A DNA stretch of 64,000 nt from Opisthocomus hoazin (lineage: Eukaryota; Chordata; Aves; Opisthocomiformes; Opisthocomidae), in NCBI RefSeq assembly GCF_030867145.1, contig NC_134415.1, positions 13,804,417 to 13,868,416 of the forward strand. The letters run 5' to 3'. How positions within the stretch are numbered: position 1 is the stretch's first letter; the number at the start of each line of letters is the position of its first letter. Positions 34,601-48,341 of the stretch are shown here, piece after piece. The notes beneath the pieces were generated by a model. The model saw only the letters and a list, made by a program, of their open reading frames with translations, ran no database searches and was not told the origin of the DNA. Both the position numbers and the translations under genes were made by a program.

Positions 34601-37600
34601 TTATCGATGGTGACCAAACTCTTTTTCTCTCAGATTGCCGAGTAACCCTTTGTGCTTGTTCAGTATTCGGGGTGCGTGTGGTGCAACAGAGGAGTGGGAT
34701 CAGTCTTCAGGGCTGCAGGAGAGATGTCTGCAACTCAGAACCAGCGGAGCCGCTCCCATCCGCAGTGCAGAAATTGCTAACCTAGCAGGAATAAGCAAAG
34801 TAGTAGGGAACTGTAAGGACTACGGAATAGTTGAGGTTGGAAGGGAACTCTGGAGGTCATCTGCTCAACCGGGGCCACCTAGAGCGGGCTGTCCAGGTGG
34901 CTTTTGAATGTCTCCAAGAATGGAGACTCCACAGCCTCTCTGGGCAACCTGTGCCAGCGTACAGTTGTTCTCACAGTGAAAAAGTGTTTCCTGATGTTCA
35001 GACGGAGCCTCCCGTGTTTCAGTGTGTGCTCATCTCCTCTTGTCCTGTCATGGGCACCACTGGAAAGTGCCTAGCTCCGTCTTCTTTATGCCCTCCCTTC
35101 AGATATTTATAGACGTTGATGAGATCCCTCTGAGCCTCCTCCAGGCTGAGCAATCATAGCTCTCAACCTTTCCTCAGAGGAGAGATGCTCCAGTCCCTTC
35201 ATCATCTTAGTGACCCTTCGATGGACTGTCTCCAGTATGTCCATGTCTGCCTTGTACTGGGGAGCCCAGACCTGGGCACAGCACTCCAGGTGCGGTCTCA
35301 CAAGTGCTGAGCAGAGGGGAAGGATCATTTTGCTCTGCCTGCTGGCAGCACTCCACCTAACGCAGCCTAGGGTATTGTCAACCTTTTTTGCTGCAGGGGC
35401 ACATTGCTGGCTCATGGTCAACCTGGTGTCCACCAGGACGTCCAGGGGCTTTTCTGCCAATCTGCTTTCCAGCTGGGCAGCCCCCAGCATTTACTGGTGC
35501 ATGGGGTTGTCCCTCCCTAGGTGCAGGACTTTGCACTTCCCATTGTTGAACTGCATGAGGTTCCTGTCAGCCCATTTCTCCAGCCTCTTGAGGTCCTTAT
35601 GGTTGGCAGCAAAACTCTCTGGTGTATCAGCCACTCCTCACAGTTTTATATCAGGTGTATCAGCCACTCCTCACAGTTTTATATCAATAGTAATAAAGTA
35701 ATTTGTTTCTGATTTATGTTCTGCTACAGAAAACACCAGCAGTGTGGTAATGCAGCCAAAGAAGAAGCAGTTTATGAAAGATATGCAGAATCTTGCAGGT
35801 AAGTGAGACCCTTTTCAGTTAAGATTATGATGGCTGCTGATTCTTGTAGACCTGTGTCATCTGTGCTGTCAATGCTATTTTTGTTAGAATGAAAAGAAAG
35901 TCCTGTCCATCAGGAGTGCAGTGGTGGTGCCTGATGTTCGGGATCAGGTCTAATCTTCTTGTAAGGGTGCATGGAATCTCCACAGCTGAAACTTTGGGTC
36001 CATTGAATCATTTTAAGAACGAATGACATAGAGGAAGTCAGTTACCCAAACTGATAGCCTCCTGAGTAGGAAAACACTTTTGTCTTCTGCTGTAGCACTT
36101 GGCTACACACCAGATTTTTTTTAAGGCCTTTCTTTTCTCTCGGTTTTTCCCCCCCAACTGTCCGTTACTTTCTACTGTAGTAATTCCTTTTTCTGATGCA
36201 TGATGAAGGTCATACCTTCTGTCTCGCCGTCCTATTAAGAAATGTATAACAGCAAAGGACAGAGCTAATGAAAATGGCATGCCTTGTTTTCTGTGCTATT
36301 TTTGCTATGACCTGCATAAGCTTCCTATACCTTTTCTTATGCTGAGTTGTCTTTCTCCTGCATCCCTGTAAAAGCAAATACACCCCCTGGGTAAAGAGTA
36401 GATTTGCAGTCTAGTGTAAAAAGTTTACGACATCATTACAAATTTGCTTGTAGATAGCAATGTGACCACTTAGGGGGAAAAAAGGCTTAAAAAAGCCTTA
36501 GAATTTATTCCAGCTGATGATATTTCTAGTTAGAAGAGCAATCTGTTGGGGTACTAACCTCAGAGGGACCTGAACTTTTAAAATATTAACTATATTTTCT
36601 GCTCACAAACATGCCATTCCTATGTCTGGCATCCTAGTTTTACAAGTAATGTTTTTTAAAGTTCTTAAAAATACCTGATATTTATATAGAAATCTTTAAA
36701 AACGTATGCTGATCTAGCAGTAGTTAATATGGTAGTACTGTGTAGTTCATGTTTTTATTTGTTTCCAAGTTATGTAACCACTTTTATTCTGCTTATCATG
36801 ATTGAAAAATGAAATAAAATCTCAGAAAATTGATTTATATAATGATGTGAATCACATTAGGCTCTTTCATTAAATAATACGGATTACTCCACACAGTGCC
36901 ACAGCTGCAGCTCTTAGGATTAGTGTAATGTATCTTTGGCGCAGTTACTTTGCTGAACGTTCCTGCCTCCAGAAAGAGATTGCTTTTTGCCTAGTCCCAC
37001 TGTTTCCAGCAGTGATTAAGGGCAGGATTTGGTGGTAAGAAGCTAAAAATCCGGGTAAACCATCAGTAAAACATGCTGCTGGAGGACAGAAGCAGTGCCA
37101 TCTTCTGTGGTAGAATCTCTGTAGCATTCCTAAGGGATGTGCTTTCCTCTAACTTTGGGTCTGTTGTGTTGCACAGAGGTTTTAGTTGTACAGATAAGCT
37201 GATGTACCTTCACTGATGCATGGTTTCATGGTTATTAAAGCTCAAAGTAGGAATTTTTACCTAGAATACGTTTGAAGGTATAGTTTATCACATTCTTTAG
37301 TTTACTCTGAGTTGAAGGAGCAGACTGAGCATTTAGCAGTGGAATTGAGGAAGTTAAGCGTTCTACAAATGAAGCATCCAATATAAAAAATACGGATGTA
37401 TTAATACAGATACAAACATCTGCACTTGTTGCATGTAGCTGGGCTCTGCTGGGGCTTAGAGCACTGAGACTGCAAAGCCTGTGGTACCATCTGCTATTCA
37501 TTTGAAGAGTCCTTCTGCGAGTATGCTGGTCTGGGTTCAGAAACTTAGAGGCTTGTCACTTAGAAAATATTATAGTCTGTGCCCACTATCATAATCAGTA

Positions 37601-40600
37601 GCTCTTTCTCCTTTAGTTCACTTCTGAGGTGGAGGACAGAAGGGGAATGTAGGAGGGTAAAAACCTTCTCCACAGGGAATCCGATCAATACCCTAGTCGA
37701 TCTGCTGTTGTGGAGTGTCATATTTTGCCTGAGTTCCTCAGAAATGGAGGCAGGGTGAGGCTCGATCCCTTCTTCAGCATGCTTAACTGGTGTATAGTCC
37801 TGCCTTGCTGCTGCTGACGAGCGTTTCTCCAACTGCCAGGAGCGCTGGGCAGGAGCAGTTGCAGTATTTTGGTGCATGACAGCAAACTTATGCTTCCTAC
37901 TTTTATTTTTTTTTCAAATGTGCATTCCTGTTGTAGGTGATTGCAAAACCTCCCTTGCTGATACATAGATTAGAACCTGGTTAGGGCTGTGCCTCTGGAG
38001 TTTTTCCATGGGGCCTGCTCACATGGAAGTATCAGTATAGGTGCTGAGAACTGCTGGTTTGAAGAAGTTGCGAGATGAGCTCCACTTTATTGAACGGATG
38101 ACACTGGCTATCTGCGTGCTTCTGTCCGTGCATGCAGTGTAAGCTTTTAAAAGAATAACAGTCACTTCAGCTTAAGGTAAATCAGTTCTTTTTTTCTTTT
38201 TGCAGTCAACAGTAAGGAATTCCGTACCAAAGATGAAAGCAAAATCCCAGTGGATGAAGTGTTTTTTCACAGGTAATGAAATACTTGTGAATGTTCATTT
38301 AAAGTGTTGTTTTTTAATGCAATGCCATCAAAACCCATTACATTTCGTAAGTATTGTCTGGTATTCCAAGTGTTTGCAAAATTTAATTAATTTGAGTGAC
38401 TTGTGATGATATTACTTTCCTTAGAACGTAATTTCAACATTTTTCTAAAGTGCTTAAGAAAGAGTATCACTTATGAACAAATGCAGTCAGTGCTTGTAGT
38501 CTACAATCAAATAAGTTGACATTATAATAAAGAGGCTTTAAATAATGGGTAATGATGAATGTCTCATGGGTTGTAATTCTCATGCATTAGAAGTATATTT
38601 AAAAAAAATGGAATATACCTTGCTTATGTTGGTAGCATCAATGCTTATTAGAATGGAACAATGCCAGAATGTCAGAGGAGTTTGTTTTCTGTGTATTTCT
38701 TTTTTTATTATTCATAGTTCTTTCTGTTTAGTTGGCTTTCCTCTCAGATTATTATATAAAAATGCAGCTGTAATACTAAAATTGAAGTGGTACATGTTTG
38801 CAAAGATTCGTTCTTATTAAATCAAAATACTTGTTACCTGTGTCTCCTTAGGAGATCAGTGTTCCATTATTTTGTTTAATTCACTTTGGTTTTTTTTAGT
38901 TTAATGTATTCATTGCTGTAGGAGCTTTTAAAGTTTTTTGAAATATCAGCTTAATGGAACTTATTAATTTTAATTACTTAATATTATAATATTGATATTA
39001 TAATACTGGTTAATTAATAAAATGGTGGTATTAATTCTGAGATTAAAGAAAAGAACCTTTAAAAAATGCCCTGTGTGAAAAGTTAACAGTTTCAGTCATT
39101 TTCAGTGTAACAATACTGAGATTACACATTTAAAGTCTTCCATATGGAGTGCTCCACTGTTTTGCTCTTGTGTATGATCAGTTTTGCCTTCTGTGTTTGG
39201 TGGTTCTTGAATATGAAATGAAGGAGAGAAAATGGTTCAAAATAGCTGACAGAAGGTAAAACAAAGCACACAAAAGAAGAGGGCTACAGCGGAAAATTTA
39301 ACAGAACTTCATGGGTGAATTTATCTTCTGCCCCCCAGTTAGATTCAAGTTGAACTTGAATGTTTCTTCCTTATCAGTATCAGGCAGATTTTCACATATT
39401 TCTTGTGCCCTTCTATAAATTCACTGTGTTCAAAATAATTTATGGCACCTTCAGCTGTGAAATTCCTATGTTTTAAATCTTGCAGTAGTTGCTTAGTCTT
39501 TGAAAAACAAAGAAAATACAAATCTCTGACTTGGGATGTGTTTGAAACCATTACTTACAATTTTCAACTGGCAAAATACATGTGAAACAATCTGCGGGTT
39601 GGGTTTTTTTGAAAACTTGTCATAAGGGTCATCACGTATAACTTTGTGTCTGAGAGCAATATGTTATTTCAGATTTTATGCGAAGTTCGATAAGAGGAGA
39701 GAGAAACAAAAGCGTCAGGATGACGAAGAAAGTGTGGAAGATGTGGATGATGATGAATTTGAAAGAGCATTGGGTAAGGTTGTGTTTTTCCTTGCCGTAA
39801 CTATCCCAATATTTCCTGCTTTTGCAATTTATTAATTTATCCTTTTTATAGTTTATAAAAGAGCCAGATACAAGAATATGGGAGTGGAATAAAACTGGCT
39901 CTCCAATTCCCATTCTATGCTGCTCCAGCCAGCAGTTCATACTATCCATCGCATAAGACAACTGGATGGCCGTCTCGTAAAAGAGGTCTTGCTCTCACCG
40001 CTCCAGTAGCGTTCAGCTTGTTTGAATGGTTGGAAATTGTCTGGTTTTGAACATAAGCTCATGAGTGGCAGTTCATGCCGTTTTGTTCTTTTCCTAATGT
40101 AGTCTGAGAGTTAAATAACTTTTTCTAACAGTGTGTAACGTTTGCTTCTATTCTTTCTTTACTGCTTGGCCTTTTTCAGTCTTCCTTACAGTTTCTCTCA
40201 TTGTTCCTAACACCTTTGATGAGGACATTTGTTCAGTTAGGTCCTTGGTAAACTTCTGCGGTAGTCTTAGCTCTTCTTGTAGCATGTACTTTGTTTGCTT
40301 TGGAATTAATGTATGATTTGTTCCAGAATCTAAATATGTTAGTGTACCATAAATGTCAATTATTTAATGATTTCGTATTTTGCTTATACAGTAATACAGG
40401 TATTTGGAAAAATAAAAAAAAATCCAGTTAGGTGTCCATAACTGTTGTGTACAATATTTTTAGGGAATTCTGAACTCCCATAGCAGGATTCTTCCTTAGT
40501 GACGCAATTAGTATGGTCTTAGTTATGACAAGAGTCTGTTACTAATTGTGTTTGTCGTTTAATTGTTAAGTATCTGTAATTAAAGTTGACTGTCCCTGAG

Positions 40601-43600
40601 GATTTGCTTCATAAACTCAGAAGCTTAAATTAAGGACCCTCTAATGTTAGCGTTTACTCTTTGAAACTGAACAGCTGGAATTTTTCAGATTTTGTTTTTA
40701 CCTGCTATTTTATATAGCAGTCTGTTCCTAAGTGAATCCAATGATAGGAGCTTTCACCCTCTAGTCTGCTTGCTTTTCTGTCAAAAATTATAGTGAATAC
40801 ATCTAACTGGAAAATTAACATACAGATAAGCTGGCAGGACACTTGCTCGGGGTGTCTTAATTGAGTCTTTGTTCTGTCTGACTTGGAGCAAGTGTTTGGG
40901 ACTTGTGATATCCCACCTGCCAACTAAGTTTGAATCACTGGGCAATTGTGTGTCCATTCGTGTCTGTGCTTCCCACATCATCGACTTGTGGCCAGAAATT
41001 ACTCTTTGGATAAAAGAAAACTTCCATTATTTTTCAAAGAAAAATATTTTTTTCAGAAAAAGTCCTGTTAGCTTTAGGTAACTGTTTTGTGGAGTATTTT
41101 TCTATAGGAGTATGCACCCTTTGGTGTCAGGGCCCCTTGTTACTGATGCAGATCATATAAACTGTTCAGGAAAATGATACCTAAAAATAATTTATTTTGC
41201 AATGACTTAATATTTCTTTGTTTGCTTGTGTTGTGTAGTCATAAATAATTTCTTTCCCCCTAGATACATTCGAAGCTGCTGATAATGCCATTGATGTTGG
41301 CCAGGATGACCTTGATTTTGCTGGGTAAGACTTCAAATTGGTTCTTTCATCTCTTGTTTTAATACCTATATAGAGTTTTACTCTGCAAAATTGGATAGAC
41401 CTTTTTCAGAAAGACTCTGAGTCTTGCAAAAAAGGCAGTAGCAGCTGAACGCTGGGTAATGCTGTTTTTCTGCATGTCCCATAATGGAGCATCGTGACCC
41501 TGTGGTGCTCACAGTCTGCTGGCTTGACGCGTGAGACCTGCAGTATTTCATTTATACAATGCAGTGACCCAGTAAGCAAGGTAAAATCTTCCTTGTTTTT
41601 CGTTGTCTCAGGTTTCTGTTTGAGAATTACCCAGTACAAAAGCGAGCAGAATGAGGCATAGTGGTACTGCTGCTGTAAGGACTGGTAACTGGACCTAACG
41701 CAGTAAAAAATCTTTGTGGAATCCAGAATCACAGAGCTCGGTTCTCAGGAAGTCAGCAGTTTCATTAATCGTACAGTCATAGAATCATTTGGGTTGGAAA
41801 AGACCTTTAAGATCATCAAGTCCAACCATGAATGATTAAGTAGCCTCTTTTTTACTTAAAGTATCTGCAATACAGCTTTCAAATCAGGACAGAAAGTCTT
41901 TTTTCTTGACCTGAAAGGAGAATTAAAGCTTAAACTTCTAGTGAAACCTGAATATTTTTGTGTTCCAGACTCGTGTGGGTAACAAATAGCAAAGTGGAGA
42001 CAACAAACAAGTAACCATCTAGTACATAAAGAAGCATGTTTCCTTAAGAAAAAAAAAAAAAAGTCTTATTTCTTCATTTAGTAGAATTGTTAGAGATACC
42101 AGTAGTTTGCGTGTTTTACAGAAAAGACTTTCTGAAAAGGAGCAAAGGCTCGTAGGAGACAAAATGCCGAAGCTGATATTTCTGTGAATTTCAGTTCTCT
42201 ACAAAACTTCTTAAAATGGTTGACTTGTATAATGCAGTATTATAATCAGCAGTTCCATATGCTGATGTTGAAGACATACCTGAGCGCATAATACGTTTCG
42301 TAGGTCTCAGCCTACATTTACAGTACTTTGCAATGATGTTGAACTTTTCTAACATAGTATTTGCTGGTAGGTAGATGTTTTCTGGATGCAAACAGTGTTC
42401 TGCCAGGTGAAGTGCTAAGCTTGTTACGTGTTTTTTTTAGTAATATAAAAAAGAAAACCAAAGGCGGTAAGAAAGGCCAAAGAAGCGAGGAATCCGGTGC
42501 TGACTGGGAGGATTCTGATGGTGAAGATGAATTCAGTGATCTGGATGATGAGGAAGTCTCCTTAGGAAGTATGGAGGAAGACTTTGGAGAGGATATGGAT
42601 GAAGAGGGAGGTGTATTTATGGATGTGTCTGATGATGATAATGGCCTAGGTAAAGTACCATTTATTGTCAAGAAATGAGATGGAAAAGCTTTAAAAATAG
42701 GTTATCTAACATGTAATTTCATATATAAATTCAGATTTAGTTACCTAGGTGGGAGGTTTGGCTTTTAAGTAAAGAAGTGACAACACGTCCTCCTCCGCAC
42801 AGTAAAGTCTGGAGAGAAACACTTCCTGGCACAGTCTTCTAGGGGGGAGTGGGAATTACGCACCTGGGTATAAAAACTTGCAAACAAGCCAGGTTTCTTT
42901 CATTCCGAAAACACTGGCAGTAACAAAAGTAGCTGTATACACAAATCACTGGCTACAGTAGGCAGAAATATTAAAAGATCTCAAAGAGAAAAATAAAAAA
43001 AATCTCGTACTTGGTAATTTCTTTAGACCTAGTTAATGTTCTTTTTTTTTTTTTTACATGAGGTAACTTTTATTTAAATTGCTGTCTCATAAGTAACAGC
43101 TTACTCTTCTAATACAGCTAAGCATCCAAATTCTTATTACCACTGTAATAACCGATCATTGCATCTGCATGGTTTTATTATCTTTTCAGCTGAAAAGCAG
43201 TTTACACAGTATACACTTTATGTGGCTGGTAAAGCACAGATTAACGGAGTATTTCAACTAATAACTTGAGGTCACAGAAAGATGACTGAGGGTAGAGGAG
43301 CTAAACTATTCATGCAGCTGTTAACACATTAAATCGTTCATGAGATTATTATTTCAACAAACTTACCAAGCAGACATTCAAGGTTTACATAACACCTGCT
43401 TTTAGCCTTCATATTTCATGTATCTTAGTATGATATTTCATTCATTTTTGGTGCTGCAAGTAAAAAGCATAAAGAATGGTACACCACTGACCAATTTTCA
43501 GTTGTCTGGGTTGAAGAAATCCAAGACTGATTGTGCACGCTGTGTTTTAAACTTTTTTTAAAAGTAAAGACTCAGACCATTATGACAAATACACCTAAAA

Positions 43601-45445
43601 AGAAATTTTAGCCTCTGCTGTGCTTTAAATACGTGCATATATGTGAGAATGAGGGATTGATTTTTTTTTTTTCCCTGTCAGACCCAAGCAGTGACAAGCA
43701 ATTGAAGTCCATCAGTAAAAAGGGCAAGAGAAAGGAAGATATGAATTTTGTGGGATCATTTGAAGGTAAGGACACGCTGCCAGGATTTCGATTTGAGGAG
43801 GCTTAATACAAATATGGAGCCTGGAAAACTTTGGAATCAGGGGGGTTTAGTACAGTGCGTTATCTACGCTTTTGAATCTGGGTTCAGATTTGAATAAACC
43901 ATAAATGGAAAGGAGGTTGTCCTCCAACCAGTGTGGCCTAATTTGAAGCGACAATCTGCTGCTGAAGGACTGGGAATCGGAGGAGGAACTTTGGAAGGAA
44001 GGGTGGAGTTGTACTGGCAGTGTGTGCATCTGTTGGTAACACACGATGCGCAGTTCTGTGCTATTTAGTTCTTGGCTGGAAATTTTCCCTTTTTTTTTCT
44101 AGTGGAGGTAGAGGATAAAGGTTTCTAACAGAGCTATTTTAGATGGTCTTGTTAAATAAATAAAAAAAATTTAAAACATGGTAACACTTTGCATGAGTGT
44201 CTTTGTGAACTTAAAATTCTGTCTTGTAAGAATAATACCTTTTGTTTTAAGGATCCAACCGAGGAAAGAAGAGAAAACTCAAAGATGCCAGTATACTGGC
44301 ATCTGCAGAAGAGGTAAGTCTGATCAGCACTTAGCAAAAACCGATCAAGCATTTTACTTGTTTCTTTGTAACAAAATACTAAAATTTCTCTCTTTAAAGT
44401 TCGGCTATCTGCTGGATGAAAATGCTGGGTCCAAGTTTGACAATATCGGAATGAACGCCATGGCAAACAGAGATAACGCAAGTAAGTACACGCTACAAAT
44501 GGCAGGCAGGTGTAATGCTGTTCTGCTTCTTTCTCTTCAGGTTCTGTACTTAAAAAGCTGCACCTTCTGTAACTGAAATACACAGGCGGTCAGAAACCAG
44601 ACAGTAGGGAGAGCAGCTCCATGCCAGTAAGACGTGACTTAGTTTTCTTCAGTTACGAGAGATGCCCAGTGCCCATGCTAACTCTGACTGCCGGAGTGAA
44701 CAAGGCTTCAGGAAAGAGGAAGAGGCTGCCATGTTGCCCTTTCACACTGTAAATAAGGACAGGCGGCATGCTGGTTGCCAGGTGTTCCTGTGGATTTTGC
44801 TCTGCTAATGAGTGTCCTGGATTCTGGTGAAGGGAAGGCCTAAGGCATGGCTGTCTCCGCCTGCCTACCAGAGTATCTCCTTGCAGTATCAGTGAAGCAA
44901 AAGTAGTTTCCCGAAATAATTCTAATCAATTAGATGTGTATATGCACCGATTGAATAATTGGGCCTTTGTAGAGCTTTTACAAGTCTTGCTGGTGTCACC
45001 TGAAAAATGTTAACATAGGCACTCAAACACTGTACTCCTGACACAAGCATGTCTAGCATCAGTAAAATACAAAGCAATGGCAAGAGCGGTCTTAAACCCT
45101 GAGATTCTGAGATGGTGGGGCACATTTTGTGACAAATGAACAAACCAAAACTTTCTCTGGTGTAAAAAAAATTGGCAACTTGCACTTTATTAACATTTAT
45201 AAATACAGTAGCTGAGTTTTAACTTTTACATGATGCATCAGTATTTCACATCATGGTCAGAGGTTATCCGTTGGCTCTCTTAATTTCTCACCTTTCCTCT
45301 TACAGATGTGAAACAGATCCAGTGGGAAATAGAGCGTGACAAGTGGCTTCACAATAGGGATGTGAAAAGCATCATCAAAAAGAAGAAACAGTTCAGGCAC
45401 AGAGGGCTGAAAAACAAGTACAAGGGCAAGAAATCAAAAAGATGA
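28671..45445 (+). CDS. CEBPZ: CEBPZ / Noc1-Mak21 family ribosome biogenesis factor
   Basis: Nucleolar/nuclear protein of the CBF/Mak21 family, orthologue of yeast Noc1, needed for 60S pre-ribosome maturation and also described as a CCAAT-box co-activator. Exons: 28671-28817, 28973-30489, 31545-31776, 32345-32516, 33147-33235, 33726-33779, 34460-34562, 35730-35798, 38206-38272, 39673-39773, 41264-41324, 42441-42649, 43682-43765, 44252-44313, 44400-44481, 45306-45445. They join in one frame to 1062 residues (human 1054). The protein begins with an acidic tract (residues 18-35), then [13 protein letters not shown]. Exon 2, 1517 bases, carries the conserved helical-repeat body ([59 protein letters not shown]). 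The CBF domain runs on from exon 2 through exon 7 ([40 protein letters not shown]). The C-terminal third alternates acidic and lysine-rich stretches and ends in a basic tail. The start has a good Kozak context. No breaks were seen. Confidence 0.97.
28818..28972 (+). other. CEBPZ intron 1, 155 bp with opposed G and C runs
   Basis: The donor GTAAG runs directly into G10 (28822-28831) followed by two GGG blocks. C15 follows at 28861-28875, then the acceptor tract. The G and C runs are complementary and could pair in the RNA. Confidence 0.85.
34810..35690 (-). repeat. CR1 LINE fragment, antisense within CEBPZ intron 7
   Basis: Read on the minus strand this is the 3' part of CR1 ORF2 followed by its 3' UTR. 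Peptide blocks such as [31 protein letters not shown] and [14 protein letters not shown] match the CR1 C-terminal region, and the left edge shows the reverse complement of the CR1 3' end ('ggttggaagggaactctgg'). It is truncated at its 5' end and interrupted by stops, so it is dead. It fills most of the 1167-bp intron. Confidence 0.93.
35621..35686. repeat. Perfect 33-bp tandem duplication at the CR1 edge
   Basis: Bases 35621-35653 are repeated exactly at 35654-35686. The unit, beginning GGTGTATCAG and ending TTATATCA, is CR1 sequence, so the duplication arose inside the inserted element. It ends 43 bases before CEBPZ exon 8. Confidence 0.95.
41775..41838 (-). repeat. CR1 3'-end fragment
   Basis: Reverse complement of the CR1 terminal segment ('atagaatcatttgggttgga', 'gatcatcaagtccaacc') in CEBPZ intron 11. 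Only the last 60 or so bases of the element are present. Confidence 0.9.
45186..45191 (-). terminator. Poly(A) signal of CEBPZOS
   Basis: TTTATT on the + strand is AATAAA on the minus strand, about 330 bases after the CEBPZOS stop, with a strong GT-rich element ('gttttggtttgttc' on the minus strand) some 40 bases beyond. If used, the CEBPZOS mRNA runs antisense through the whole last coding exon of CEBPZ. Confidence 0.6.
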
Positions 45446-45519
45446 ACTGGACATTTTAGTGTGGACATTTTTACATTATTCTAAAAAAATTTTTTAATTA
45501 ATGACACATCTTTCTTACT

Positions 45520-47392
<1,873 letters not shown>

Positions 47393-47560
47393 CGCCGGGG
47401 CGCGGCGCCCTCCCGTCACCGGTAACGGCTGCACATGCGCAGTGCCCGCGCCGCCTGCGCGCTGCGCGCCTTTCCCCCGCGCAGGAGGGCTGCGCATGCG
47501 CCTGGCTGTTTGCGCGTCCTCCCGGTTCCGCAATGGCCGACCGCGGTGGCTGGGGCTCCA
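47393..47560. promoter_or_regulatory. CpG-island promoter of CEBPZOS with two NRF1-like sites
   Basis: CpG-dense, TATA-less sequence immediately upstream of the CEBPZOS start. TGCGCATGCGCC at 47491-47502 matches the NRF1 palindrome in 11 of 12 positions, and TGCACATGCGCA at 47430-47441 in 11 of 12. NRF1 controls many nuclear genes for mitochondrial proteins, which fits the product. Promoters of this kind often fire in both directions. Confidence 0.65.
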
Positions 47561-48002
47561 GCCGAGGCGGTAACCGGTGGCCCGGCCGCGGGCAGGCGGA
47601 GGTGGGGGGGTTTCCCTGCTTCCCGGGGGGACCCACCGCCACTCGCCTCGCTGTTGCGGCCGTGTGCTGTCAGCGGCTGGGGGCCGGGCCAGGCCTGGCT
47701 GCCCCGCGTTCAGGCCCCTGAGCGGGTGCCCGCTGTCGGGCGAGGGAGCAGGCCTGCCCCTCCGTCTGCTCCGCTGCTGCTTCGGGCAGCGGAGGAGCTC
47801 CTCTGCTCCTCCTGGGAGCCACCACCCGTTGGACTGTGGTACCTGCCTGGGGGAAGCAGTTGGATACATAAGGCTCATGCCCGTGAAAAAAGGACCCTAG
47901 TTCTGTCGTGGGGATGTTGAAAAGAAGTTCTGTGCAAGATCTCGGTATTTAATCGTCTTTTTAACATGAACAGACATGTCCGCCTGGACAAGGTCCTCTA
48001 CA

Positions 48003-48096
48003 GCCTACTGTAGGTGACCCTGCTTCGGCAGGAGGGTTGGACTAGATGACCCACAGAGGTCCCTTCCAACCCCTACCATTCTGTGATTCTGTGAAA
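48003..48096 (+). repeat. CR1 3'-end fragment, sense
   Basis: Typical CR1 terminus ('ggttggactagatgaccc', 'ccattctgtgattctgtga') with the terminal ATTCTGTG-type repeats. Only about 95 bases of the element are present. Confidence 0.93.
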
Positions 48097-48207
48097 AAGG
48101 GCATTAGTGCAGACTAGCTCCCGCAGGGGGTGTTTAGAACCTAAAATGGCAGCATCCCTTCCCTCTTTCTATTGTTCTTTCCGTTTTATGGTTTTGATTT
48201 AATTGTT

Positions 48208-48341
48208 TTCTATTATTCCGTATCTGTTTCTCTTAACTCACAGTATGGAGCTAACTTGATAGTCAGAATAAAACCTCTTTTTTTCTTATTAGGGACTTTT
48301 ATTTTCTTTGTGAGATTATTTTTTTCCTGTTAATGTTACAG
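48208..48341 (+). repeat. Left direct repeat flanking a CR1 insertion
   Basis: Matches 49472-49609 by eye over its whole length, with roughly four in five bases identical and only small gaps near the right end. Landmarks shared by both copies include 'aactcacagtatgg', 'gtcagaataaaacctct', 'agggactttt/c' and a T-rich stretch before 'cctgtt'. The intervening DNA is a CR1 element. Interpreted as the left copy of a long target-site duplication. Confidence 0.85.

Larger units (their letters stand above)
30490..45305 (+). other. CEBPZ introns 2-15
   Basis: AT-rich introns between the CEBPZ exons; the largest are 35799-38205, 38273-39672, 39774-41263, 41325-42440 and 42650-43681. Besides two CR1 copies (about 34810-35690 and 41775-41838) and homopolymer tracts I recognise nothing in them. 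Open reading frames here are short and without a recognisable domain. Confidence 0.7.
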
